In this document: piece after piece, positions 55,459 through 64,000 of the stretch | Position numbering within the stretch: the stretch's first letter is position 1 | Layout: the number at the start of each line of letters is the position of its first letter | NCBI GenBank assembly: GCA_030824585.1 | Contig: JAVBXM010000008.1 | Coordinates: 1-64,000 of the forward strand | Length of the DNA: 64,000 bases | Origin: Phaeospirillum sp. | GTDB taxonomy: Bacteria > Pseudomonadota > Alphaproteobacteria > Rhodospirillales > Magnetospirillaceae | Reading direction: 5' to 3' | Notes under the pieces: model-generated | Seen by the model: only the letters and a program-made list of their open reading frames with translations | Told to the model about the DNA's origin: nothing | Database searches by the model: none | Position numbers and translations under genes: made by a program

Positions 55459-55959
55459 ATGAGAATCTCTGGTTACATCGGTACTGTTGGCATCGTCGGT
55501 ATGATCCTGGCGAATTCCGCCTTCGCCAATGACAGGGGCGTAGTCAACCCGAGCTGCAAGCCGGAACCGGAGAACCAGTGCGCCTTCGGTGAGCTTCGCA
55601 AGGCAAGTCTTGCCGGCAAAGACCTTCACAGCGGCAATTACGATACCGCCCGCATGGATGAAGCGAATTTGGCCGGTGCCGACCTCAGCGATTCCTCCAT
55701 GCAGATCGTCAATCTGACCCGCGCCAATCTGGCCAAGGCCAACCTGAAGCGCGTTCATCTGCATGCGGCGAATCTGAGCAATGCCAATCTGGCGGAAGCG
55801 AATTTGAGCGGCGCCACCTTGACCAAGGCATCCCTTCGTGGGGCCAATCTGAGCGGCGCCAATCTGTTGAAGGCCTCGCTTCAGGGCGCGGACCTCTCCG
55901 GTGCCACCTGGATCAACGGCCGCGTCTGCGCCGAGGGCTCCATCGGCGGGTGCAAATAG
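55459..55959 (+). CDS. pentapeptide repeat protein, secreted
   Basis: Tandem A(N/D)LxxA repeats after a signal peptide. Confidence 0.9.
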   Translation: MRISGYIGTVGIVGMILANSAFANDRGVVNPSCKPEPENQCAFGELRKASLAGKDLHSGNYDTARMDEANLAGADLSDSSMQIVNLTRANLAKANLKRVHLHAANLSNANLAEANLSGATLTKASLRGANLSGANLLKASLQGADLSGATWINGRVCAEGSIGGCK

Positions 55960-56028
55960 GCGATCGGGGGGAGGATCGAGCCACTCCTGGAAGGTTGGAC
56001 CGGCTCCGGCGCCGTTTAAAGCGAATGG

Positions 56029-57336
56029 CTAGACCCTGTCCATTCGGGGCTCGCGTCGGATTCCCCGCTCGATGAACGCCTCGGCCAGGGTGCGATACAT
56101 GGGATTGGGGCAAACCAGCCGCGACACGCCGTAGGCGATCACCGCCGCCGCCATCAGGGGCAGGGTCAGCGACTGGCTGCTGGTCATCTCCATGACGATG
56201 ACCACGGCGGTGATGGGCGCCTGTACCACGCCGGTGAAGTACCCAACCATCCCCAGAATCGCCAGGGCGCCGATGGGAGCGCCCGGGAGCCACGGCACCA
56301 GATTGGCGCCGAGGCCCGCTCCGACCGCCAGCGATGGGGCGAAGACGCCGCCAGGAATGCCGCTGACATAAGACAGCATGGTGGCGGCCAGCTTCATCAG
56401 GCCAAAGCTGGCGCTCAACTCACTCTTGCCCTCGATCAGCCCCTTGGCCTCCTCGTAGCCGGTGCCGTAGATGCTGTTGCCGGAGCTCATGCCCAGAACG
56501 GCCATGCCCAGGCCGCAGAGGGAGGCGAAGACAAAGGGATGGTCCTTGACCCATTGGCCTGCCCGACCGGGCAGCCCCAGCGTGACGGCGATCAAGATGC
56601 GGGCGAACAGGCCGCCCAGCAATCCGCCGCAGATGCCGCAGATCAACACCGGCCGCCAGGCCGCCGCCAAATCCAAGACCGCATCGGTACGGCCGAAATA
56701 CGTGTAGTTGCCTACCACCGCCATGGCGGTAACGCCGGAGACGATAACAGTGGTCAGCACTGTGCCGCTGGTGCGCTCCTCGAATGAGCGCGACAACTCC
56801 TCGATGGCGAAGACGATTCCGGCCAAAGGGGTGTTGAAGGCGGCGGCAATTCCGGCGGCGCCGCCGGCCAGAATCAGGGTACGGTCGATCTCTTGGATTG
56901 GCAGCCGGATCCAGCGCCCCAGGGCATGCATGATGGCGGCGCCGATCTGGACCGTCGGGCCTTCACGGCCCACCGAAGCCCCGACACAAAGGCCAAGGCT
57001 GGTCAGCAGCACCTTGCCGGCCGCCAAGCGTAGAGACAGCACGGAGTTGCGATCGGCCAGGACCGGAAGCTTCATGGCGGCGATGGTCTGGGGGATGCCG
57101 CTGCCTTGGGCACCGGGAAACACCCGCCGGGTCAACCACAACACCCCGACAAGCCCCAGGGGCGTGATGACAAAGGCCAGAGCCGGATGAATGGCGATGG
57201 CTTGGCTGAACAGGTGATTGCCCAGGGTGCTGGTGCGTTCGAACAGCATGGCGGCCAGGGCCACAAGCACCGCTCCGCCCCAGAACAGCATGCGGTGCAG
57301 CCAGATCTTGAGCGAGAATTTGGGGTAGCGGATCAA
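56029..57336 (-). CDS. ClC-family chloride channel/transporter
   Basis: AQGSGIPQTIAAMK, GREGPTVQIGAA, GIPGGVFAPSLAVGAGLG motifs. Confidence 0.93.
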   Translation of the reverse strand: MIRYPKFSLKIWLHRMLFWGGAVLVALAAMLFERTSTLGNHLFSQAIAIHPALAFVITPLGLVGVLWLTRRVFPGAQGSGIPQTIAAMKLPVLADRNSVLSLRLAAGKVLLTSLGLCVGASVGREGPTVQIGAAIMHALGRWIRLPIQEIDRTLILAGGAAGIAAAFNTPLAGIVFAIEELSRSFEERTSGTVLTTVIVSGVTAMAVVGNYTYFGRTDAVLDLAAAWRPVLICGICGGLLGGLFARILIAVTLGLPGRAGQWVKDHPFVFASLCGLGMAVLGMSSGNSIYGTGYEEAKGLIEGKSELSASFGLMKLAATMLSYVSGIPGGVFAPSLAVGAGLGANLVPWLPGAPIGALAILGMVGYFTGVVQAPITAVVIVMEMTSSQSLTLPLMAAAVIAYGVSRLVCPNPMYRTLAEAFIERGIRREPRMDRV

Positions 57337-57463
57337 GCGGCGCAGGCGGTGGGTTATTTTGGCAATCCTCTGACTGGCTGGCCGTCTCCACGCTTACAGG
57401 ATCTGGTCTTCGCACCGAGTGCCTTGAAATCAACCCTTCCGTTTACATGACAACTCCGCGCCC

Positions 57464-57840
57464 GTGGTGGTTACCCGGCCTGAAGCGGCTTGCCATTCCA
57501 CCGCCCGATCCTCTACCACCTGGGGCAGCGACAACCTCCATTTGCCGACCCGCTTGGGCCATCGCTCCAGGGCCACAATCGTCGCTTCCGTCTGGCGAAG
57601 CTGCTCAAGCTGCCGCGCTGGTTCAAGATCGACACCCCCATCGGCCAGTACAATCCCGATTGGGCCTTTGTCACCGAACGGGATGAACGCCTCTATTTCG
57701 TGCGGGAAACCAAGAGTACGCTCGACAGCGAGGAGCGTCGCACCAAGGAAAACCAGAAAATCCATTGTGGACGCCGCCACTTCGAAGTGATCGGCGCCAA
57801 TTTCGACGTGGTCACGTCCTTGGCCGAGGTGGGATTCTGA
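57464..57840 (+). pseudogene. C-terminal remnant of type III restriction enzyme R subunit
   Basis: LPRWFKIDTPIGQYNPDWAFVTERDERLYFVRETKSTLDSEERRTKENQKIHCGRRHFEVIGANFDVVTSLAEV. Confidence 0.75.
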
Positions 57841-58053
57841 TGACTGATTACGACGTCGAGGAGAAAACCGTTTCCGAGGGAGATTATGAGCCTGCCGATG
57901 CGGGCGCCTCCGTAGGCTAAATCTTGCATTTCAATTCGCCAGAAAGAGCAATAAGCCCTCACCGCTCCCTCGTCACAAACCCCGCAACCACTTCCTCCTG
58001 ACTGATGAACCCGTGATGCGACTGCCCTTCACCGGAAAGGAAAAGCGCACTTC

Positions 58054-59340
58054 CTATGCCCGCTTCAGCGCCACCACCGTTCGGGGTTGAACGATCCCCA
58101 ACTTCGGTAGAGCTGCCCGGATGGCCGTGGCGATGTGGGACGGAGCCAGATGGGCATAGTGCTTTTCGGTCATCCGGGTGTCGGCATGCCCCAGGTTGGC
58201 GGCAATAACCGAGAGGTGGGCTCCGGCCTGGACCAGATGGCTGGCATAGGTGTGGCGCAGGATGTGAAAATTGGCGGGAGGCACGATATTGGCGGCTTCG
58301 CAGGCGTCGGCCAATGGGCGGAACTGATGTGACTTCCCCCAGGCCGTCCCATCTGGCCGGGCGAAGACCAAAGCGTTGCTGGCGCGTCCAACAATGTGAT
58401 CGGTAAAGAACGCAGCGCCGTCGTCACCGAGAACGACATGCCGGGGCTTACCTCCTTTGCTGGCACGAATGGCAATGGTCTGGGCGGTTTCGTCAAAGTC
58501 GGAGCAGCGCAGAGCCGTCAATTCCCCATAGCGGCACCCAGTCAGTAATGCGGCCTGGACGAGGGGGCGGAAGGATTCACCGCAGGCATTGACCAAGCGG
58601 ACGCATTCATCGGGCTTCAGATAGCGGATTTTTGCCGAATCGGCCTCTCGAAACGGCTTGACCCGACGCCACGCGATATCGGACTGGATTTTCCCTTCAT
58701 GAAAAGCGTAATTCAGCGCCGCCTTTAGGGCGGTCAGCGTGCGGTTGGCGGTGGCTTGCCGACGCCGAAGGGCGTCATGATCCTCGGAGGTGTCTCGGTA
58801 TTTCTGGTCATCCCCCTTTCTCGTGCGAAGGCGAGGCGGTGTGGCAGCGACCTCGGCGTGCCAATCGCGCAGGCGCTTTGTCGTCAGCTTTTCGAGCGTC
58901 ACATCCCCCAATTTGGGGAGGATGAAGGCATTGATCCGACTTTCCAACTCCTTCAGGGATTTGCCGCCCTTTCTTTTGTATTCGGAAACATAATCCTGCA
59001 TCACCACCGTGATCGTGGCCTTGCCGGGTGTCATGGTCCTCTCGCCGACGGCCTCCATGGCCGACGAGGAAAACCATTCACGCGCTTTGGTTTGGGCATG
59101 GACATAGTCGAGAGCGGTGAGGCCATCGGCGTCCATCACATCATCAGCGGGGCCGAGCGAGACCTCGCGGCGAAAGCCCTCCTTCACGAACTTTGCGATC
59201 CACATCCCGCCCTTTGCCCCCTTGCGATAGCCGAGGGCGCAACCGGGGGCGATCGTGGTCCAATGGATGGTCTTCCCTGTCGGCAGTTTGGAGCGGGCGG
59301 AGCGAGTGTCAATCTTGGCGTTGCGGACGGTACGGGCCAT
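58054..59340 (-). CDS. tyrosine recombinase/integrase of the island
   Basis: C-terminal ALLTGCRYGELTALR, HILRHTYASHLVQAGAHLSVIAANLGHADTRMTEKHYAHL. Confidence 0.95.
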   Translation of the reverse strand: MARTVRNAKIDTRSARSKLPTGKTIHWTTIAPGCALGYRKGAKGGMWIAKFVKEGFRREVSLGPADDVMDADGLTALDYVHAQTKAREWFSSSAMEAVGERTMTPGKATITVVMQDYVSEYKRKGGKSLKELESRINAFILPKLGDVTLEKLTTKRLRDWHAEVAATPPRLRTRKGDDQKYRDTSEDHDALRRRQATANRTLTALKAALNYAFHEGKIQSDIAWRRVKPFREADSAKIRYLKPDECVRLVNACGESFRPLVQAALLTGCRYGELTALRCSDFDETAQTIAIRASKGGKPRHVVLGDDGAAFFTDHIVGRASNALVFARPDGTAWGKSHQFRPLADACEAANIVPPANFHILRHTYASHLVQAGAHLSVIAANLGHADTRMTEKHYAHLAPSHIATAIRAALPKLGIVQPRTVVALKRA

Positions 59341-59474
59341 TGCGAGCTTCCCACAAATTTCCCACAATTATGTACCCGAACGGTGCCGATCTCACAAGGA
59401 CAAATATACACTAACTCATTGATTTTAAATTATTCGCTAGCGTTCGCCGGCGTCCGGAAAGTCACGTTTAGTCC

Positions 59475-59521
59475 CCCTCTCACGGCGGTAACCGGGGTTC
59501 GAATCCCCGTGGGGACGCCAA
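59475..59521 (+). repeat. attR: 47-bp direct repeat, copy 2
   Basis: Identical to 22450..22496. Confidence 0.95.
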
Positions 59522-59780
59522 GCGATTTTTCCAATAAAATCGATCAGGTAACCGCTAGTGAAAACGGCGTTGCGAGTGCATTTGTGAGCGTCTTCGGTGA
59601 CGCCCTCGGTTGCTCTTGAACGTCGGTTTACGGCGCTCCAGTACTGCCGGCGTGGGTAATTGTGCTCCAAGTGGAGCGGTCCGGCCAAGCCTGAGACCCA
59701 GCCAGAGCGGCGCCGCAGACCAATAGGCTGGCGCCCGGCAACGCGCCCATGGCCTGGAACAAGGTTTTCCCCAGGGATCG

Positions 59781-60356
59781 TCAGCGTAGGGTGAACATCT
59801 TGTTCAGGGTTCCGTGCCCGGCGAACTGGTGGAGTATCCCGAGCAGCGGATGGACGATCAGGTAGGTCCACATCACCGGCGCCATGGCTTCGTGCACCTC
59901 CTTCACGGCCCGCAGGGCCGGGGACAGGCCGCCGTCGGGAGCCATGCCGATAGCCAGGGCAGTGCCGGTCGCCGCCATGCCCAGCGCCAGCAGCAATCCG
60001 GCTCCCTGCACCGCGGCGGGCAGGGGCCTGGGCCCGTCACCGGCGGGCAGGCGTCCGCGAAGCGCCTGGCGGGCGGTTTCCCCGACGTCGCGGCCAAGGT
60101 CGGCCCGCCGGGCCTTGGAGAACCACGGGAACAGCATCATCGCCTCGCCCCGGGCCAAGCTGCGGCCCAGAGCCCACAGCCAGTGGACGGACACGATCCC
60201 CAACAGCCCGATACCCAGCCCTTCGTGGACTTCATACCATTGGTTGGGTAGGCGTCCGGGCTTGGGGTAGATCATCACAAGGCTGGTGATCATCTGCAGC
60301 GAAACGCCAAGGGCGACGCACAGGTGAAGAATTCGGGTCAACGGGTCGTATTTCAT
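59781..60356 (-). CDS. cytochrome b561-family protein
   Basis: Spaced His in four hydrophobic helices (RILHLCVALG, YEVHEGLGIGLLGIVSVHWLWALG, EVHEAMAPVMWTYLIVHPLLGILHQ). Confidence 0.8.
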   Translation of the reverse strand: MKYDPLTRILHLCVALGVSLQMITSLVMIYPKPGRLPNQWYEVHEGLGIGLLGIVSVHWLWALGRSLARGEAMMLFPWFSKARRADLGRDVGETARQALRGRLPAGDGPRPLPAAVQGAGLLLALGMAATGTALAIGMAPDGGLSPALRAVKEVHEAMAPVMWTYLIVHPLLGILHQFAGHGTLNKMFTLR

Positions 60357-60626
60357 GGGGACCTCCAGATCAGGGGCGGGGCTTGGCCGTCCAGGCGGTC
60401 ACCCGCCATCCGGCCGATTCCGGGCCCGATTACGAGCGGCCCGGACCGTCGCCAATATCCTGCTGTCCTCCAGGCTAGGGCATTCCACCTGAATGGATCG
60501 GGACTCGGCCGTTCATGCTGGAGTCATGTTCGGCCGGCCTTCCCGTTTGGGGCATACGTATGTTTACCTGATGGACCTAGTCAAAAAGTGATAAGAAAAA
60601 TTCCAGTTTGATGAACCCAGAAAACC

Positions 60627-63479
60627 ATGGCGATGCCGGCATTTTTTCAGAACCTTGATCTCAAGACCAAAATCGTCGCCGCCAGCATCGGCATGTTCGT
60701 GGCGGCCATCTGGCTGCTGGCCCATGACGTGGTGGAGGAGGTGCGCGACGACGTCAAGGCGGTGGTCGCCGCCGAGCAGACCGCCCTGGTCGAGCACATC
60801 ACCGACAGTCTCGAGGAAGAGGCCAAGCTCCGCATCAACACCCTGAAGGACGTGGCGTCGCTGATCTCCCCGGAGCTCATGGCGAATCCGGAACGCCTGG
60901 GCACCAGGCTCGGGGAGCTCAAATACATCGGGCGGCTATTCAATCTGGGCGTGTCGGTGATTTCCCCCGAAGGAACCGGCCTGGTGGATTTTCCCGTGCT
61001 GAAGGGGCGGAGCGGATCGGATTTCTCCCAACTGGACTATTTCCAGGGCATCGTGGCCGGCGAGGAGGTGGCGGTCAGCCGTCCGCGCCTGGGACGGTTC
61101 AGCAAGCAGCCGGTGGTCCTGATCGCCGTTCCCATCCGCAATGCGGACGGCCGGATCATCGGCGTTCTGGCCGGGGCCAATTCGGTTTCGGACAGCGACT
61201 TCTTCACCGAAATCATTCCGCGCCAAAGCCGTCTGGACGGGGAGTTCCACATCGTCTCTCCCCGCGATCGTCTTTTTGTCGCCTCCACCCGCAAGGACCG
61301 CCTCCTGCAGCCCCTTCCGGCGGCGGGCGTCAACCGCATGCTCGACCGCTACGCCCAGGGATACGAGGGGTCCGGGGTCTCGCTCAATGCCGAGGGTGTC
61401 GAAACCCTCAGCTCGTCCAAGCGCATCGAGAGCACCGGCTGGGCGGTCATCGCCACCATGCCGACCGCCACCGCCTTTGCTCCCATCCGGCGGCTGGAAT
61501 TCGAGATCTACAAGGATGCCGCGCTGGCCTCGGCCTTCATCGGCGTGTTGCTCTGGCTGTTCGTCCGGCGCCAATTGCTGCCGCTGGAGCATTCGGCCGA
61601 GATGCTCAACGCCATGGCGACCGGCGGCCGCCCCCTCAGCCCGCTGCCGGTGGAGGGCGGGCCGGAAATCCGCCAGTTGTTGGACAGTTTCAACAAGCTC
61701 CACGAACGCATCGGCGCCCAGAAGCAATCCCTTCAGGACAATGCCGAGCAGTTGAGACTGGCGGCATCGGTGTTCGACGGCACCAGCGAGGCCATCGCCA
61801 TCACCGATTCCGACGGCCGGATCATCAGCGTCAATAAGCCGTTCTGCCGCCTGACCGGCTACGAGCCCGGGGAACTGGTCGGCCAGAATCCCAGCCTCCT
61901 GAAGTCGGGTCGCCACGACGCCGCCTTCTACGCCGAGATGTGGCGCTCGCTCACCGCCACCGGCAATTGGTCGGGCGAAGTGTGGAACCGCCGCAAGACC
62001 GGCGAGATCTATCCCGAACGCCTGACCATCTCCACCATCTACGATGCCCAGGGGCAGGTGCAGCGCCGTGTGGCCATCGCCTCGGACATCACCGCGCAGA
62101 AGCAGGCCGAGGACATCATCTGGCATCAGGCCAACCACGACCTGCTGACCGGCCTGCCCAACCGGCGGCGGTTCCTGGAACTGCTGGAGGGGGAGCTGAC
62201 CCGGGCGGACAGCCTGGACATGGTGGTGGGCGTTCTTCTCGTCGATCTCGACCGCTTCAAGGAGGTCAACGATACCCTGGGCCACGCCATCGGCGACCGG
62301 CTGCTGCTGGAGGCCGTGCGGCGGATCGCCACCTGCCTTTCCGAGGGCGACGTCATGGGCCATCTGGGGGCCGACGAATTCATCATCTCGCTGCTGGACG
62401 GCCAGGATACCGCCCGGCTCGAGGCGGCGGTGGCCGCCATCCGCATGGTCATCGCCCAGCCGTTCCGTTCGGATGCGGATACCATCCACCTCACCGCCAG
62501 CATCGGCATCACCGTCTATCCCACCGACGGCAGCGACATCGAGGAACTGCTCCGCAACGTGGACCAAGCCCTGCGCGAGGCCAAGGACGGTGGCCGCGAC
62601 CGCTCGAGCTGCTTCACCGAATCCATGCGGGAGGCGGGGCAAACCCGGCTGCAACTGGCCAACGACCTGCGCGGGGCGCTGGCCGCCGGGCAATTCGAGG
62701 TCTACTACCAGCCCATCATCCACATGGAGACGCGGGCCATCGTCAAGGCCGAGGCCCTGCTGCGCTGGCGCCACCCCGAGCGCGGCTTCGTCAGCCCCGC
62801 CCTGTTCATTCCCATCGCCGAGGAAACCGGCCTGATCTGCGACATCGGCAATTGGGTGTTCCGCCAGGCCTCGGCCGTGGCCAGGCGGCTGTGCGACCGC
62901 TGCGGCTACATGCTTGACGACGCCTGCCGCCGGGAATTGCTGGCCAGCCCCTCGGCGCCCTGTCCGTTCCAGATCGCCGTCAACAAGTCGCCCCGCCAGT
63001 TCTTTTCCGGGTTCAGCCATCTGGAATGGCCCGAGCACCTGCGCGACCTGAACATCTCGCCCCGATGCATCTCCATCGAGGTCACCGAAGGGCTGCTGCT
63101 GGGCCAGCACGCCGAGGTGACCGAGCGGCTGACCAAATTCCGCGAGGCCGGCATGCAGGTGGCCCTGGACGATTTCGGCACCGGCTATTCCGCCATGTCC
63201 TACCTAAAGCGCTTCGACATCGACTACATCAAGATCGACCAGTCCTTCGTGCGCGACATGACCACCGATTCCAGCGATCGCGCCATTGCCGAGGCGATCA
63301 TCGTCATGGCCCACCGCCTGGGCATGAAGGTGGTGGCCGAAGGCATCGAGACCGAGGAGCAATACGCCCTGCTGGCCGCCGCCGGCTGCGATTTCGGCCA
63401 GGGCTACCTGTTCGCCCGGCCCATGCCGGCCGAGGAATTCGAACCCCTGATCGGCGCCCTCGGCCCGCGGGAGGCCTGA
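60627..63479 (+). CDS. PAS/GGDEF/EAL protein with N-terminal periplasmic sensor
   Basis: PAS region, GGDEF-position LGADEF, EAL-position EALLRWRHPERG and DDFGTGYSAMSYLKRFDIDYIKID. Confidence 0.92.
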   Translation: MAMPAFFQNLDLKTKIVAASIGMFVAAIWLLAHDVVEEVRDDVKAVVAAEQTALVEHITDSLEEEAKLRINTLKDVASLISPELMANPERLGTRLGELKYIGRLFNLGVSVISPEGTGLVDFPVLKGRSGSDFSQLDYFQGIVAGEEVAVSRPRLGRFSKQPVVLIAVPIRNADGRIIGVLAGANSVSDSDFFTEIIPRQSRLDGEFHIVSPRDRLFVASTRKDRLLQPLPAAGVNRMLDRYAQGYEGSGVSLNAEGVETLSSSKRIESTGWAVIATMPTATAFAPIRRLEFEIYKDAALASAFIGVLLWLFVRRQLLPLEHSAEMLNAMATGGRPLSPLPVEGGPEIRQLLDSFNKLHERIGAQKQSLQDNAEQLRLAASVFDGTSEAIAITDSDGRIISVNKPFCRLTGYEPGELVGQNPSLLKSGRHDAAFYAEMWRSLTATGNWSGEVWNRRKTGEIYPERLTISTIYDAQGQVQRRVAIASDITAQKQAEDIIWHQANHDLLTGLPNRRRFLELLEGELTRADSLDMVVGVLLVDLDRFKEVNDTLGHAIGDRLLLEAVRRIATCLSEGDVMGHLGADEFIISLLDGQDTARLEAAVAAIRMVIAQPFRSDADTIHLTASIGITVYPTDGSDIEELLRNVDQALREAKDGGRDRSSCFTESMREAGQTRLQLANDLRGALAAGQFEVYYQPIIHMETRAIVKAEALLRWRHPERGFVSPALFIPIAEETGLICDIGNWVFRQASAVARRLCDRCGYMLDDACRRELLASPSAPCPFQIAVNKSPRQFFSGFSHLEWPEHLRDLNISPRCISIEVTEGLLLGQHAEVTERLTKFREAGMQVALDDFGTGYSAMSYLKRFDIDYIKIDQSFVRDMTTDSSDRAIAEAIIVMAHRLGMKVVAEGIETEEQYALLAAAGCDFGQGYLFARPMPAEEFEPLIGALGPREA

Positions 63480-63482
63480 GGC

Positions 63483-64000
63483 TCAGGCGCCGACCCGGAC
63501 CCGGGCGCCGAATTCGGCGATGGTCCGCCGCAGGGTATCGGACTGGCTGGACAGCGCGTGGGCCGACGACAGGACCTTGTCGGCGATGGCGCCCACGTCC
63601 TCGGTCTCGCGCGTCACGGCGCCGATATTGGCGGCGACCTCCTGGGTGCCCCTGGCCGCCTGCTCGGCGCTGCCGGCGATCTCGCCGGTGGCGGCGCGCT
63701 GCTGTTCCATGGCCCGCGCGATATCGGTGGAAATCTGGTTGATCTCCCCGATGATGGTGACGATGCCCTGGATGGCGTCCGCCGCCTGGGAGGTGGCGGC
63801 GCGCACCGACACCACCTGACGGCCGATATCCTCGGTGGCCTGGGCGGTCTGGCTGGCCAGATGCTTGACCTCGCCCGCCACCACGGCAAAGCCTTTTCCC
63901 GCCTCTCCCGCCCGGGCCGCCTCGATGGTGGCGTTGAGCGCCAGCAGGTTGGTCTGCCCGGCAATGGCGTTGATCATGCCCACCACCTCGTCGATATGGG
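63483..64000 (-). CDS. methyl-accepting chemotaxis protein, C-terminal part (truncated by window end)
   Basis: [47 protein letters not shown]. Confidence 0.95.
   Translation of the reverse strand, partial: HIDEVVGMINAIAGQTNLLALNATIEAARAGEAGKGFAVVAGEVKHLASQTAQATEDIGRQVVSVRAATSQAADAIQGIVTIIGEINQISTDIARAMEQQRAATGEIAGSAEQAARGTQEVAANIGAVTRETEDVGAIADKVLSSAHALSSQSDTLRRTIAEFGARVRVGA

Larger units (their letters stand above)
22450..59521. mobile_element. integrative genomic island at tRNA-Glu, ~37 kb
   Basis: 47-bp perfect direct repeats at both ends, integrase adjacent to right repeat, accessory gene content. Confidence 0.9.

Noticed and set aside
55600-55900. Tandem DNA repeat or CRISPR-like array
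   Set aside because: Periodicity comes from pentapeptide A(N/D)LxxA codons; no spacer-repeat structure.
59475-59521. Second tRNA-Glu gene
   Set aside because: Only the anticodon arm to CCA part is present; no acceptor 5' strand or D-arm. It is the attR copy.
22450-59521. Integrative conjugative element or magnetosome island
   Set aside because: No relaxase, coupling protein, type IV secretion or mam/mms genes recognised in the ORFs.
60936-63110. 724-aa minus-strand ORF opposite the GGDEF/EAL gene
   Set aside because: Antisense shadow ORF; the sense strand has clear PAS/GGDEF/EAL motifs.

Overview
High-GC alphaproteobacterial chromosome segment; gene content and order look Magnetospirillum/Rhodospirillales-like (inference, no search run). 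Left flank (1-22.4 kb) is housekeeping: tilS 3' end, ftsH, folP, glmM, thiD, a hybrid histidine kinase, serC, serA, hisZ, purA, a pseudokinase-like protein, rpoH, an RluD-type synthase, and tRNA-Glu(CTC). From 22,450 to 59,521 lies a ~37 kb integrative element. It is bounded by a perfect 47-bp direct repeat of the tRNA-Glu 3' end and has a tyrosine recombinase beside the right repeat. The element carries an AlpA/RepA-like replication module, a Gp2/YfjJ-like protein, an autotransporter, a MoxR-DUF3150-VWA triad, a nucleotidyltransferase TA-like pair, and a YfjP-like GTPase. Its best candidate new system is a cluster of an SF2 helicase-nuclease fusion, a Lit-like HExxH peptidase and an HD/HSP90-type ATPase, with a divergent possible nuclease beside it. 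It also holds a translationally coupled OtsA-OtsB-GH15-GGDEF-NhaD stress operon, a ClC channel, and remnants of an IS1380 transposase, a type III restriction subunit and a possible phage capsid gene. The right flank has cytochrome b561, a GGDEF/EAL protein and a truncated MCP. No CRISPR array or rRNA was seen. All family calls come from reading motifs, not database searches.
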